Part shown: positions 1-9,693 of the stretch, one piece after another | How the letters are laid out: each line of letters opens with the position of its first letter | How positions within the stretch are numbered: the stretch's first letter is position 1 | From: Leuctra nigra | Lineage: Eukaryota; Arthropoda; Insecta; Plecoptera; Leuctridae | DNA length: 64,000 nucleotides | Assembly: GCA_934045905.1 (NCBI GenBank) | Contig: OW203763.1 | Coordinates: 50,618,194-50,682,193 of the forward strand | Direction of reading: 5' to 3' | Notes under the pieces: model-generated | The model's database searches: none | Seen by the model: the letters and a program-made list of their open reading frames with translations, nothing else | What the model was told of the DNA's origin: nothing | Made by a program: the position numbers and the translations under genes

Positions 1-1921
1 CTCCAGGATCGTAGGATACTCGGCTATTGATGTATTTCGGGATCCAGTTATCTTCTTTCTCAATGTCGAATCTGAATTCTCTGGTTTGTCTCAGAGTCTC
101 CAAGCAAGCGTTGTCGTGATTCAGAAGATCAGTGCGGAGGTCGTCTCGAATTGTAAGCTCATGGCAAGTCGGGTTTTGATTCGGATTATCAAGACGAAAA
201 TTTTCTTGAATTGGATCATAGCATGTCAAAACTTGACTCACGAGATCGAGACAAACATCACAATTCGTAATTTCAGCTTTTTGACTCACGGGCTTGAGAC
301 AAGAATAATCATGATTTGAAATGTCAGGTTCTTGACTCACGAGGTTGAGACAAGAATAATCATGATTTGAAACGGAAGGTTCTTGAATCACGGGATTGAG
401 ACAAGAATAATCATGATTTCTAACTTCAGGTTCTTGAAGTACCACCTTTGATGTCCCAGCATTTATGCTTACGAATGGTTGTTCATTGCGGTAACCAATA
501 ATCAGTTTTTCATCCACACGCGCGAATGCAATTGCCTGTTGATCCAACCATGTTCTGCCTATCAACAAGTCCATTGGCTGGGCCTTGTCAGGTACAATCA
601 TCACGTCAACATCGTCACCAATCACTCCGTCAATTTCGATTTTTGCTACAGTCTTCCCTAAAGGCTTTGTGATGTTGTTGGTCTCTCCAAATCCTACGAG
701 CGTGGTTGTCGTCGGCTCTATCTTCAGCTGGCAACGTATCGCTGCTGAAGCTTGGATTGTGCACGCAGAACTACCTGGATCGATGAGAGCTTGAAGTTCT
801 TCGTTGCCAATCTTCGCTGTCTTGATGTATTTTGCAGGGCCAATACCAGCATCTGACGAGATCAGACGTTGGGAATCTTCTGACTTCTTGCAATACTTCT
901 TGGTATGACCTTCCATACCACATTCCGTGCACTTGAATGGACGCCGTGCTTCTTGGCAATCACGTGAAATATGACCGATCTTGTCACAATTGTAGCATTT
1001 ATCCTTCGTGCTCTGACCGTTCACAGCAGATGATGTCGTCTGAGGTTTGTCTGTACTACTACTCGATGATGTAGTAGATGACGTTTTACTTATCTGATCG
1101 GACTTGTTCTTCGAGTCTCCTTGATTCGAATTACTGTCTGACTGAGCCGGTTGCTTCGATGCATTCCCATATTCGTTCTTTGCACGTGCTCGTGCACTTC
1201 GTTCACGATCAATTTCTTCAAGTTCGGCAATATCTCTAAGCAACTCATCTTCATTTTCGTGATTTCTTGAAGCTAGTGAATTGCTAAGGGATTGTGATAA
1301 CAAACCAATGACAATTTGCTTTTTCGTGTCTGCAAAAGTCATTCCTAGTTTCTTGCACAGATGCACTTTAGTGTGGAAGTACAGATGCACACTTTCTCCT
1401 TCCTTCTGGTCTCGTTCATTCATTCTCCTCCATCGTTCTGATAGACTAACCTGTACCATGTAGGTAGCTCGGAAGGCCTCTTTGAATGAATCCCAGGTGG
1501 TGATAACATCATATCTGTTTAAAAACCACTGACGAGCGGCGCCGGTTAAGTGAGACCTAGCTGTCTCTAACTTGACGGCATCAGGCCATTTGTACAGGAC
1601 GCTAGTAGCTTCGAGTGATCGTATCCACTCACCAGCATGCTGACCACCTTCTCCGTCGAAGTCGAGAATCACTTTTACCAAGTCTGGCAGTACCACTGAT
1701 GCAGATCCTGTGTTTATCTTGTCAAACATCATTGTCATCATTTCGTCACGTCGACGGTTGTCTTCCATCATCATCTTCATGATCGCCGTCATAGATGTTG
1801 ATATACTACTTGCTTCGCTGGGTGCTGGACTGGAAGTTCGTGGTGCAGTCTTACTCTTTTTCCCTCTCGTTGGCTTGCGTGTAGACACACGAGGGCGGAT
1901 TGCATTTGCAGCAGGCTGCAT
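1..1921 (-). CDS. Gag-protease part of Gag-Pol, element C (partial at window edge)
   Basis: The minus-strand frame starting with ATG at 1921 stays open for about 640 codons to the window edge. It encodes a basic N-terminus, then a capsid-like gag with the typical WIRSLEA / AARQWFL / SFKEAFRATY pattern. Two CCHC zinc knuckles follow at about residues 309-322 (CYNCDKIGHISRDC) and 330-343 (CTECGMEGHTKKYC). The retropepsin starts near residue 380 with the active-site motif LIDPGSSACT and ends with LLIGRTWLD. The active site is DPGS rather than the common DTGA/DSGA, a variant I believe occurs in some gypsy lineages. After the protease there are four degenerate copies of a 20-residue repeat (NHDYSCLN core), coded by 60-base direct repeats at about 240-440. 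No stop or frameshift was found, so the element may be young. The reverse transcriptase is expected beyond position 1. Confidence 0.85.
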   Translation of the reverse strand, partial: MQPAANAIRPRVSTRKPTRGKKSKTAPRTSSPAPSEASSISTSMTAIMKMMMEDNRRRDEMMTMMFDKINTGSASVVLPDLVKVILDFDGEGGQHAGEWIRSLEATSVLYKWPDAVKLETARSHLTGAARQWFLNRYDVITTWDSFKEAFRATYMVQVSLSERWRRMNERDQKEGESVHLYFHTKVHLCKKLGMTFADTKKQIVIGLLSQSLSNSLASRNHENEDELLRDIAELEEIDRERSARARAKNEYGNASKQPAQSDSNSNQGDSKNKSDQISKTSSTTSSSSSTDKPQTTSSAVNGQSTKDKCYNCDKIGHISRDCQEARRPFKCTECGMEGHTKKYCKKSEDSQRLISSDAGIGPAKYIKTAKIGNEELQALIDPGSSACTIQASAAIRCQLKIEPTTTTLVGFGETNNITKPLGKTVAKIEIDGVIGDDVDVMIVPDKAQPMDLLIGRTWLDQQAIAFARVDEKLIIGYRNEQPFVSINAGTSKVVLQEPEVRNHDYSCLNPVIQEPSVSNHDYSCLNLVSQEPDISNHDYSCLKPVSQKAEITNCDVCLDLVSQVLTCYDPIQENFRLDNPNQNPTCHELTIRDDLRTDLLNHDNACLETLRQTREFRFDIEKEDNWIPKYINSRVSYDPG

Positions 1922-2498
1922 TTTCTCAACTAAGTATTTTTTAGAAACGAATTCTACTCAAATGTTGGGTGATGGCTTTTATATCCCACTTCTGATGTTG
2001 AAACTTACACTAATAACGAATATTAGTTCAGTTTTTAGAACGAAATAATATTTATCAGCCGTGTGCTTCAAATATTTTATTTCACTCATCAAAGACAACA
2101 ATTTTAAGCCAAGTCATACATTCATCTGTCCTCCTAAAACAATCACTCTCTCTCTCTATTATCAAGATGGCTTTTCACAAGGTTCATATAGGTACACTAT
2201 TATTAATATTTATAACACATCTGCCCCTTCATAAGTCTCAACGAGATCCCTTATTTCGACAACTTTAACCTTAATCAAGGTTAACTCAGCAAGAGAATCT
2301 GCCTCAGTCATCATGAATGAACAATACTATCAAAAAGTATGGTTAGTGTGCGATACACCGCTCACCGTAGTTCGAATCGCAGTCGTAAGCGAAGAGAAGT
2401 CAATCGAAGCGAAACGATGCTCGTAACTCGAAGTCTTGAATTGTAGTTGAAGTTCGTGGTTCCCACGTTGTAGCATCAATTGTAGATTGTAGCTCGGG

Positions 2499-2518
2499 CC
2501 CTCACGTTGGCTGCGCCA
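2499..2518 (-). promoter_or_regulatory. Primer-binding site of element C
   Basis: The minus strand reads TGGCGCAGCCAACGTGAGGG two bases inside the LTR end. The TGG start matches the CCA end of a tRNA, and the two-base gap is the same as in elements A and B of this window. I did not assign the tRNA species. Confidence 0.6.
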
Positions 2519-2520
2519 AT

Positions 2521-3529
2521 TGTAGTCGTGTCAGTAACCTCGGCCGCTGACAGCGTCCACCTTAACACCACGAGCAAGTCGTGGTGTGTCTTTGCCTAGT
2601 GGCTAGCTCAGACATAGATAGGTCGATGGGTTTGAGCATAGAAAAACAATGAATTAATCAAAGTAGGAACTGGGAGACTACAAATAATCCACACAGGTGG
2701 TTTTATTATACAAAGGCATCAATGTTCAACTCAAGAGCTACTGAACTGAACTGTAGGCATAAAATAAATAGCACATGGTTTAAGTAGAAAAATGCAAATG
2801 GCCTCCGGCCCATGAAGTTACTGGATTGAACAAGAAAGAAAAGTAAGTAATTAAATAATACAGTGTGGCAATGCCAACACTTACCTCGAGAGCCTCCTCG
2901 ACAGATTACTAAACACTAGAGTCAAAATGGGCTAGCACTTTGGTTCGCGAACCTCTGTGCACATTTAACCTGGTACCTACTTTACCCTTCTCATACGTAT
3001 GTCAAATTGTAGAAAGCATAAAATAACGGAATAGTAATGGAATTTCGAAATACAAAGCAAAATTGAACAATGGTCTATCCGAGACGAAAACCGAAGAGAA
3101 CGAACAGGACGTCTTGATCAGAGAACGTCCCTCAAGAAAACCACGAGGTTGGCAAAACGTCGGTAGCAAGCAAGACAATCAAACGCCTCAAACTCACAAA
3201 CTGAATCGAATGAACGAAACCAGCTTGGCTCTACAAATAGACTAAGGGCAAGACTTCTTAGCAAAAACACAAATGAAAGTCTAAGAAAACATTCATAGAC
3301 AAAAACTAAAAGGCGTGAGCCGTATGTGAATTTACTTTACCATGCTTCCCGGTTTACCCTGGCTCGCGGAGTTCACGTCGGAACTCCTCGGTAGTCGACA
3401 CGAAAAGACATCGAGGGAAGTTACATGATTTACGAGCAAGACAAAATCTCATCCCTTCAGTTACATCCGGTAATGGAAAAATTACTTGTACAACGTAGGT
3501 CCTGACGTCAGCTCGCGTCAGAACCTACA
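2521..3529 (-). repeat. LTR of element C
   Basis: Read on the minus strand this stretch starts TGTAGGTTCTGACG and ends GACACGACTACA, so it has the TG...CA ends of an LTR and abuts the primer-binding site. An AATAAA polyadenylation signal lies near 2699-2706 on the minus strand. The outer boundary is inferred from the TG and primer position alone, since the partner LTR is outside the window. Confidence 0.55.
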
Positions 3530-3559
3530 AGGTCGTGAATAATCTACTTAGACCGAGTA

Positions 3560-5470
3560 GTGGCGCTATCACTCGGCCGAACAGATAACTAATATTAAAC
3601 ATGTGGGAAAATTCAAAATACAACAAGTGGAATAAATGCTAGGTAGGTAATAGTTTTTTAAACTGTTACACACCAATGCACTCCATCTCTCATCATCTTC
3701 CCACCATCGCTCCTGCTCCACAATCTCATAGTTTTCCACTCCTCTTGCCATCAAATCACCTCGTATTTGCTCCTCCCATCTATCTCTCGGCCGCCCCACA
3801 CAGCTCTTTCTGATGACTCTAGTCCTTTCAAACGCCATGTTGGGGATTCTTTTCATGTCCATTTTTCTCATCTTTCCATACCACTTCTACCTCTCTCTTC
3901 CAATTTTAAATAGTAAACTTTCTACACCTAACTTCTTTCTCACAAAGAAAGAAGTTTTTTTTTCTTCTTTCTGTCCATTCTTGTGATACCAACAATACTC
4001 CTCAGAAATTTCATTTCTGCGGCTTGAATCATTGACTCTTCCCTCCATCCCATAGACCAAGTTATTGCACCATATATAAGAATAGTAACATAACTTGTAT
4101 AGTAATATTTTGATTTTTTTCGGCAAAATCTTCATTCCATAATAATTTTTGAAATTGTTGATAAAATTTCGACGCCAATTGTACTCTTCGATTTACTTAC
4201 ATTGCAATTTTTGCATCATCAGTAATTGTGCTTCCTAAGTATTTAAATGTATTATTAATTTCAATTTCTTGATTACCTAAGCATACTAAACATACTAAAC
4301 ATACTAAACATACTGATTCACTTTTCTTTCTACTTACTGACATTCCAAACTCTTCCGTTACCATCTTCCACTTGTCAACCTTCGTCTGTACTTCCTCAGC
4401 GTTCATCCCCCACACCATAACATATCAGCAAACATCATTGTTAATGAATCTTCTCCATTTCCCCTTTCCACTGTCCTGAACATTTCATCCATTACTGTCA
4501 CGAACAATATTGGCGAAAGAACACTTCCTTGAAGAACACCTGAGTTCACTGAAAACCAATTTGTGTTACCAGCACTAGATGTACGCAACTCATGCAATTT
4601 ATATACAAGCTTTGAATTCTGCTAATAAGGCCTTTTGGAATTCCCTTTTTTCTGAGTGATTCCCATACTTTTTCTCTGGGAGGTGATCAAATGCCTTTTC
4701 TATGTCAAGAAAAGTCATGTACACTCGAACCAATAAAAATTGGTACTCGAAAAGAAAAGGATTGGCTGAGTTTGATGGTATCATCCCATGAAGGCTGTGT
4801 TAACGCATCATCTACCTCTAGTAGGTGAGCTCTTATTTCATTGAAAATAATTGTTAATTTATTTAATTGTGATAATTTAATAATTTAAATAATTTAAATT
4901 TAAATAATTTAAATTTAATAATTGTGATAATAATTTCATTTATTGATTGTTAAGGAACCTTACCAGCAGCCAATCCTTTTCTTTTCGAGTACCAATTTTT
5001 ATTTGTTTGAGTGTACATTGGATTATCTTGTTCCCATTTGTTCTCCATAATCATTCTTAAAGCAAAGATTAAGTCAGTGGTGGACCTACCACGCCGAAAT
5101 CCATATTGCTCTTCGCTCAGTTTATTTTCCAATAAACATCTTATTCTCATTTCTAATATCTTTTCATAGATTTTGACAGCGTGGCTCGTTAAAGATATGC
5201 CTCTATAATTTTGACAATCCTTTCTATTCCCTTTTTTTAAAGAGAATTGAAATTAAACTTTTCGTACAGTCCTCTGGTACATTTTTTTTACTCCAAGCTG
5301 CACTTACAATTCTGAACATCCAATCAACTCCCAGATCTCCTGCTGCCTTTAACACTCAACTGTGAGTTTATCAACTCCAGGAGCTTTTACATTCTTCATT
5401 GATTTTATTGCTATTTCAACTTCACCTCTCATAATGGGATACTCTTCTTCTTCTTCTTTTTCTTCTTCTT
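3560..5470 (-). pseudogene. Degenerate non-LTR (LINE) reverse transcriptase
   Basis: Several minus-strand frames give pieces of one LINE reverse transcriptase. In order they are the K-x-PG-x-D region (about 5400), EEQYGFRRGRST (about 5100), FLDIEKAFD (about 4700), GVLQGSVLSPILF (about 4550), a FADM remnant of the catalytic FADD box (about 4430), FKYLGSTI (about 4230), and a C-terminal GRPRDRW...ERWWEDDERW tail (about 3700). Stops, frameshifts and a MITE insertion interrupt it, so it cannot make protein. A short run of the 9-mer CATACTAAA has expanded at 4279-4312. The clade is not assigned; the C-terminal GRP..RW motif is shared by several LINE families. Confidence 0.75.
4724..5011. mobile_element. 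288-bp MITE inserted in the LINE
   Basis: The ends form an inverted repeat of about 46 bp starting CTCGAACCAATAAAAATTGG on the left, with a few mismatches on the right. Both ends are flanked by TGTACA (4718-4723 and 5012-5017). Removing the element rejoins the LINE coding sequence just before its FLDIEKAFD motif, which confirms the boundaries. The interior is AT-rich and non-coding. The sequence around GCATCATCC and CAGCAGCCAATCC resembles part of the repeat at 11150-11330, so it may be a family with several copies. Confidence 0.75.
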
Positions 5471-5873
5471 TTTCTTTAATTAACTCAAATTAAATTATTA
5501 TATGAATGTGTCAATATATCAAGTGTCAATTGTTAATGGCGCATCCAAATGGTGGATGGAAATTTTATGAATTAAGTGGTCTAAGCCAAAATGCATGAAC
5601 TTGTTGTATCTTGCAACAACCATTTCATATTATTTTCGCCAATTATTTAAAAAAGGGCAAAAAAGGACTGAATTCATAAAAAATTGAGAAAAAGGCATTT
5701 TCAGGCAAAATGAAACACATTATTTTTGAAATCAGGAACATATGAAACAAATTTATATATCATTTTTAGACGTGTTTGAACAAAAAACTAAAAAAGAAAA
5801 TGTCCTAAACATCCTAGTCCAAGTAATTATGTTAATTTCATTACTATTTAATGGCGGCAAAATATCTGTAATT
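5471..5873. other. Non-coding spacer
   Basis: AT-rich sequence with a short pyrimidine run (TTC)n near 5445-5480. I see no coding, RNA or repeat-end signal in it. Confidence 0.5.
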
Positions 5874-5881
5874 AATGTTAA

Positions 5882-6316
5882 TAGGGCTGTGCGAGATTGA
5901 AATTTTTTATGTCGAGCGAGATTGAGATTATTTCATAAAAGTCGAGCGAGATCGAGCGAGATATTTTACCTTCGAGATCAAGAATATTCAAGCAAGATTA
6001 TACTTTTTTTTAAATATTTTTTTTTGGTGGAAGAGAAACACTAATGCAAATTGTCAGCCACACAAGAATAACATTTGATAAGTATGCACAACTGTCTGCT
6101 TCATATATTAAACAATACAAATCAAATTTATGGATGATACAAAGAAAGTTAGCGTGCGTATTCCTGTAAAAATAACAAAAAATTGGAAATCTTGATGGCT
6201 CTTAGTTGATATGCTCGAGACTTGAAAATTCGAGATGGTAATTTGAACAAACGATCGAGATCGAGATGGAGTTTCATATTCGAGATTCGAGAACTTTCGA
6301 GTCTTGCACAGCCCTA
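5882..6316. mobile_element. hAT-type MITE, 435 bp
   Basis: The ends are TAGGGCTGTGCGAGA and TCTTGCACAGCCCTA, and both sides carry the 8-bp duplication AATGTTAA (5874-5881 and 6317-6324). An 8-bp duplication with short TAG-type ends is characteristic of hAT transposons. The interior is non-coding and full of GAGATCGAG-type short repeats. Confidence 0.85.
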
Positions 6317-6340
6317 AATGTTAATAACTTGCTTCTACTC

Positions 6341-7550
6341 ATAGGCGTGCGCAGGAGAAGGGGGGGCCAACATGGGCGCTGGCAGGATTAATGACAGGGG
6401 GGTAAAGTTCAAGGGAAAAAAATACCACTGGTTAAGGGGGGTGTGGAAGGCACCTTGCCCCGCAGGGCGTTTTTAGGTTTTTTGACACTTTGAAATAAAT
6501 TTTGAGACATTCTGTGAGCATTTTCTTTAAATTTTTTTTTTAAAATTTTATACACCTTTTCACTACAATAAGGTGAGGGGGGGCATGCCCCAAAACCTGG
6601 TCCGGCAGAGCGTTTTAGTATTTTGGGCACTTCAAAATGAAATTGAGACGTTTTAAGGTGCATTTTGTTCCCAAAACTTAATTTTTTCACGACATAAAAA
6701 TACACATTGACATGAAAGGTTGTTCGGGGGGCAAAGCCCTCGAGAAAATATTCCCTGAAGAGAATTTTTTATGGGAAAAACCTAGAAATTCATGAAAAAT
6801 CGTGTTTTCGGAAGGTACTTTATAGTAGGGATGTTCACGATTACGATTTAATCGAATCGATTAATCGATTATGACATTCAAAACGATTAATCGATGTTAG
6901 TACAAATAATCGAATTACATCAATTTGAATTTGCCGCCTTGAAAATGGTTGCATTTTACAACATCTAAAATGGCAGCCTTCATTCTGTCCACATTTTTCT
7001 TTGTGTGCGTAATATTTTAGTGATAAATTTATGTTTAGTGTAGGTATTTTCCCAAGTTTCAATGTGTATTTCTAATTCGCATTACCATTTATCAGTGATG
7101 ATTAAATGAATTACGGCACATTACAGCGTATTTGAAGTAAAAATGAATGACTTCCCGGACACATTTCATTGTTGATGTTAATATTGCCGTAAATGACGAT
7201 ATGATGACCACCCTGAACATGATGATATCAATACGATTTAATTCGATTATTAATCGATTTAATTTACGAAAATCGAATTAATAATCGATTTAAATAAAAT
7301 AATCGTTTAACATCCCTACTTTATAGGCATTGTTTTCCAAAATTGTGTGTTTTGATCAACCCAGTACTTGAGTCCAGTGATCTGAGCAACTCCAGTCTGC
7401 CCCGCAGGGAGATTTTTTTGTTTAATAAACCCATTTAAAACAAAATTTTGACACTATGAGGACCACATTTTATAATTTTTTAGTTGAGCCGACCCATTAG
7501 GGGGGGGGGGGGGGCAAGGCCCCCCTAGCCCCCCCTGTGCGCACGCCTAT
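6341..7550. mobile_element. Non-autonomous element with perfect 13-bp inverted ends
   Basis: ATAGGCGTGCGCA at 6341-6353 is the perfect reverse complement of 7538-7550. G-rich and C-rich runs lie just inside the ends. No clear target duplication remains. It contains the younger MITE 6826-7318, so its own length was about 710 bp. Internal short motifs (CCCCGCAGGG, GGGGGGCA) recur near 14500-14860 and 26100-26400, suggesting related copies. Confidence 0.6.
6826..7318. mobile_element. hAT-type MITE, 493 bp, nested
   Basis: The ends are TAGGGATGTT and AACATCCCTA with a perfect 8-bp duplication CTTTATAG (6818-6825 and 7319-7326). Subterminal sequence on both sides consists of repeated ATTAATCGATT motifs in inverted orientation. 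It is non-coding. Its ends match those of the longer hAT element at 20848-21801, which suggests a shared transposase source. Confidence 0.88.
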
Positions 7551-7689
7551 GCAAGTTCTACTTGATTGCTCAATGTCAGTCTAAAAAATGTATGGACTTT
7601 ATGTTTCAAGGTCTATCATCATTTTTACAGCTAATGTATTTTATTTAGGTAATATTGTCCTCGAAGTTTACCCCAAGTGCAGGTTTAAA

Positions 7690-8361
7690 GTTGACACTCG
7701 ACACTAATGTTCGTGTAATGTTTTCAGCACCACTTCCACGGGCCGCTTCAGTTCACACTAGACACTAATGTTCGTGTAATGTTTTCAGCACCACTTCCAC
7801 GGGCCGCTTCAGTTCACACTAGACACTAATGTTCGTGTAATGTTTTCAGCACCACTTTCACGGGCCGCTTCAGTTCACACTCGACACTTATGTTCGTGTA
7901 ATGTTTTCAGCACCACTTCCACGGGCCGCTTCAGTTCACACTAGACACTAATGTTCGTGTAATGTTTTCAGCACCACTTCCACGGGCCGCTTCAGTTCAC
8001 ACTAGACACTAATGTTCGTGTAATGTTTTCAGCACCACTTCCATGGGCCGCTTCAGTTGACACTCGACACTAATGTTCGTGTAATGTTTTCAGCACCACT
8101 TCCACGGGCCGCTTCAGTTCACACTAGACACTAATGTTCGTGTAATGTTTTCAGCACCACTTCCACGGGCCGCTTCAGTTCACACTAGACACTAATGTTC
8201 GTGTAATGTTTTCAGCACCACTTCCACGGGCCGCTTCAGTTCACACTAGACACTAATGTTCGTGTAATGTTTTCAGCACCACTTCCACGGGCCGCTTCAG
8301 TTCACACTAGACACTAATGTTAGTGTAATGTTTTCAGCACCACTTCCACGGGCCGCTTCAG
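7690..8361 (+). repeat. 61-bp tandem repeat, 11 copies, each with a 3' splice site
   Basis: The core GACACTAATG occurs every 61 bases from 7700 to 8310. Each unit has a CTAAT branch-point-like motif, a TTTTCAG acceptor and the first 24-28 bases of the downstream exon. One copy (7883) reads CACTTATG instead. The last copy runs into the real exon at 8338, so the array is a tandem duplication of an intron-exon junction. Confidence 0.92.
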
Positions 8362-8566
8362 TTCTGCTGGTTCAACGTGTTCAACAATCACTTCTTCCTC
8401 GGCAACGAGAGTGCTCAGGTTGTGATCGACTTCCTGGGACAGGAGGACGTTGCCGTAGTTATGGATCCGCCCTTCGGTGGCCGCGTGGAGCCGCTTGCCA
8501 AGACAGTGGCCAGTCTCAGTCGACAGCATCGGGAGTTACATTACCTCACAGAAGACAAGCTTAGAG
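8338..8566 (+). CDS. ZCCHC4: ZCCHC4-like rRNA N6-adenosine methyltransferase, internal exon (MTase core)
   Basis: The exon lies between acceptor TTTTCAG and donor AGAG|GTACGG and ends in phase 1. Its 76 codons include FCWFNVFNNHFF and MDPPFGGRVEPLAKT. The DPPF box is the catalytic motif of N6-adenine methyltransferases, and its context matches animal ZCCHC4, the nuclear enzyme that methylates one adenosine of 28S rRNA. The phase fits the exon at 16284, which continues the homology. Earlier exons (GRF zinc finger, N-terminal fold) and the C-terminal zinc-finger exons were not found in this window. Alternative start within the exon (CTTCAG|TTCTGC) is possible but less like a normal acceptor. 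Confidence in the family is high; expression cannot be judged. Confidence 0.85.
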
Positions 8567-9025
8567 GTACGGGTTTATTACAATACAATAGGTCCAAAGC
8601 TAGCAGAACTTAAGCTGCTGCAAGCACGATGATTTGCTTTTTGTTGCAGGCACTTTCTTGGATACAAAGTGCCTCTTGGAGACGAAATGTTTGGACGAAA
8701 TGATTTGAAATTTTTATCATGATTAGATAAGAGACAAACTTAGGGTTATCACTTGGTACATTTTTAATTTTTTGCTTCGTTAATCAGTGAAAATTAGTTG
8801 AGTTTTGGTGAAAAATTAGCTATTTTCATGTCTCGCTGGATGCCATATCAAATTTAATTTAAAAAATTTGTTAAGTAACAACTCTAAGTTCAGCCTTTTA
8901 AAACACACTTGTAAAATTTTAGACTAAATTGGTTCACGGGTTTGGTCACGGGTAATCATATCCTGAATAGCATAGTTTTGGGCGGTTTTGTTGAATAACC
9001 AGCACCTATTTAATAGTCCAGTCAG
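8567..9025. other. Intron sequence before the TTAA element
   Basis: AT-rich intronic DNA directly after the donor at 8567. No repeat ends or coding signal were seen. Confidence 0.5.
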
Positions 9026-9693
9026 TTAAGGTTCATTCCAAAACAAACCACCCAACGAGTTGTTTCTGACTTTCTTTGATTTCCATGAAATTTGGCACAT
9101 TCAATCATACCATAGACAGTAGCAACCATGATTTTTTTTTATAATTTTGGGGCTCTTGGTTACAAAGTTATGGCGGGGTCAAATTTTGACCCGTCGGTGA
9201 CCTTTTCGCGAGTTACTTTGGTTTTCTTGGAATTACTCAGCTCCTATCAGAGCTACAGAGCTGGGAATGGTCTCATTGGAAAGGAAATTAAATTTCCTAT
9301 CTAAATAAGTGACTTTCATATCAAGGACATCTTAAGGCGGATTTTACCTATATGATGCCAAGTTCTACCGCCATCAGCGCAGTGCTCTCAGAGAGCTCGT
9401 TGAGCACGGATGTATTGCTTTTATAAGCAAACCTATTTCTCCGCTTGTAACATTCTTTGTGTGAGTGCGAGAGAGAGAGAGAGATGTATCTATCTCTGTC
9501 TCTCTGTCTCACAAACTCATAAACAGTCACGGCTGGTCTGGCAGGTCGTAAACAGGCAGGTAGTTGACAGTAAACCCAAACATGCAGCTGTGATCTCACA
9601 TTTCAAGAATCTCGGAAGAAAGAGCCCGGACAATGATTCAACTCTGGATGCAGAGGCACATTATAATACATATTTGTTCATATTTCTGTAACT

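Larger units (their letters stand above)
1..3529 (-). mobile_element. Ty3/gypsy-type LTR retrotransposon C, 5' half
   Basis: In minus-strand order the sequence shows an LTR (3529-2521), a primer-binding site (2518 downward), a roughly 580-base leader and a gag-protease reading frame that runs off the left edge. The reverse transcriptase, integrase and second LTR would lie outside the window, so LTR identity and target duplication cannot be checked. The leader (1922-2498) has no open frame that I recognise. The domain order capsid-like gag, CCHC knuckles, aspartic protease places it in the Ty3/gypsy group. Confidence 0.85.

Noticed and set aside
4860..4935. AT-rich stretch as replication origin or matrix-attachment site
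   Set aside because: It is the interior of the MITE at 4724-5011 and has no specific signal.
7690..8361. CRISPR-like array
   Set aside because: The 61-bp units are continuous with no unique spacers, the genome is eukaryotic, and the units are copies of an intron-exon junction.
8328..8613. Other plus-strand frames over the methyltransferase exon
   Set aside because: Only the frame with DPPFGG matches a family and joins in phase with the exon at 16284.
9348..9691. ORFs over the GAGA microsatellite
   Set aside because: Ser/Leu/Arg-rich translation of a simple repeat.
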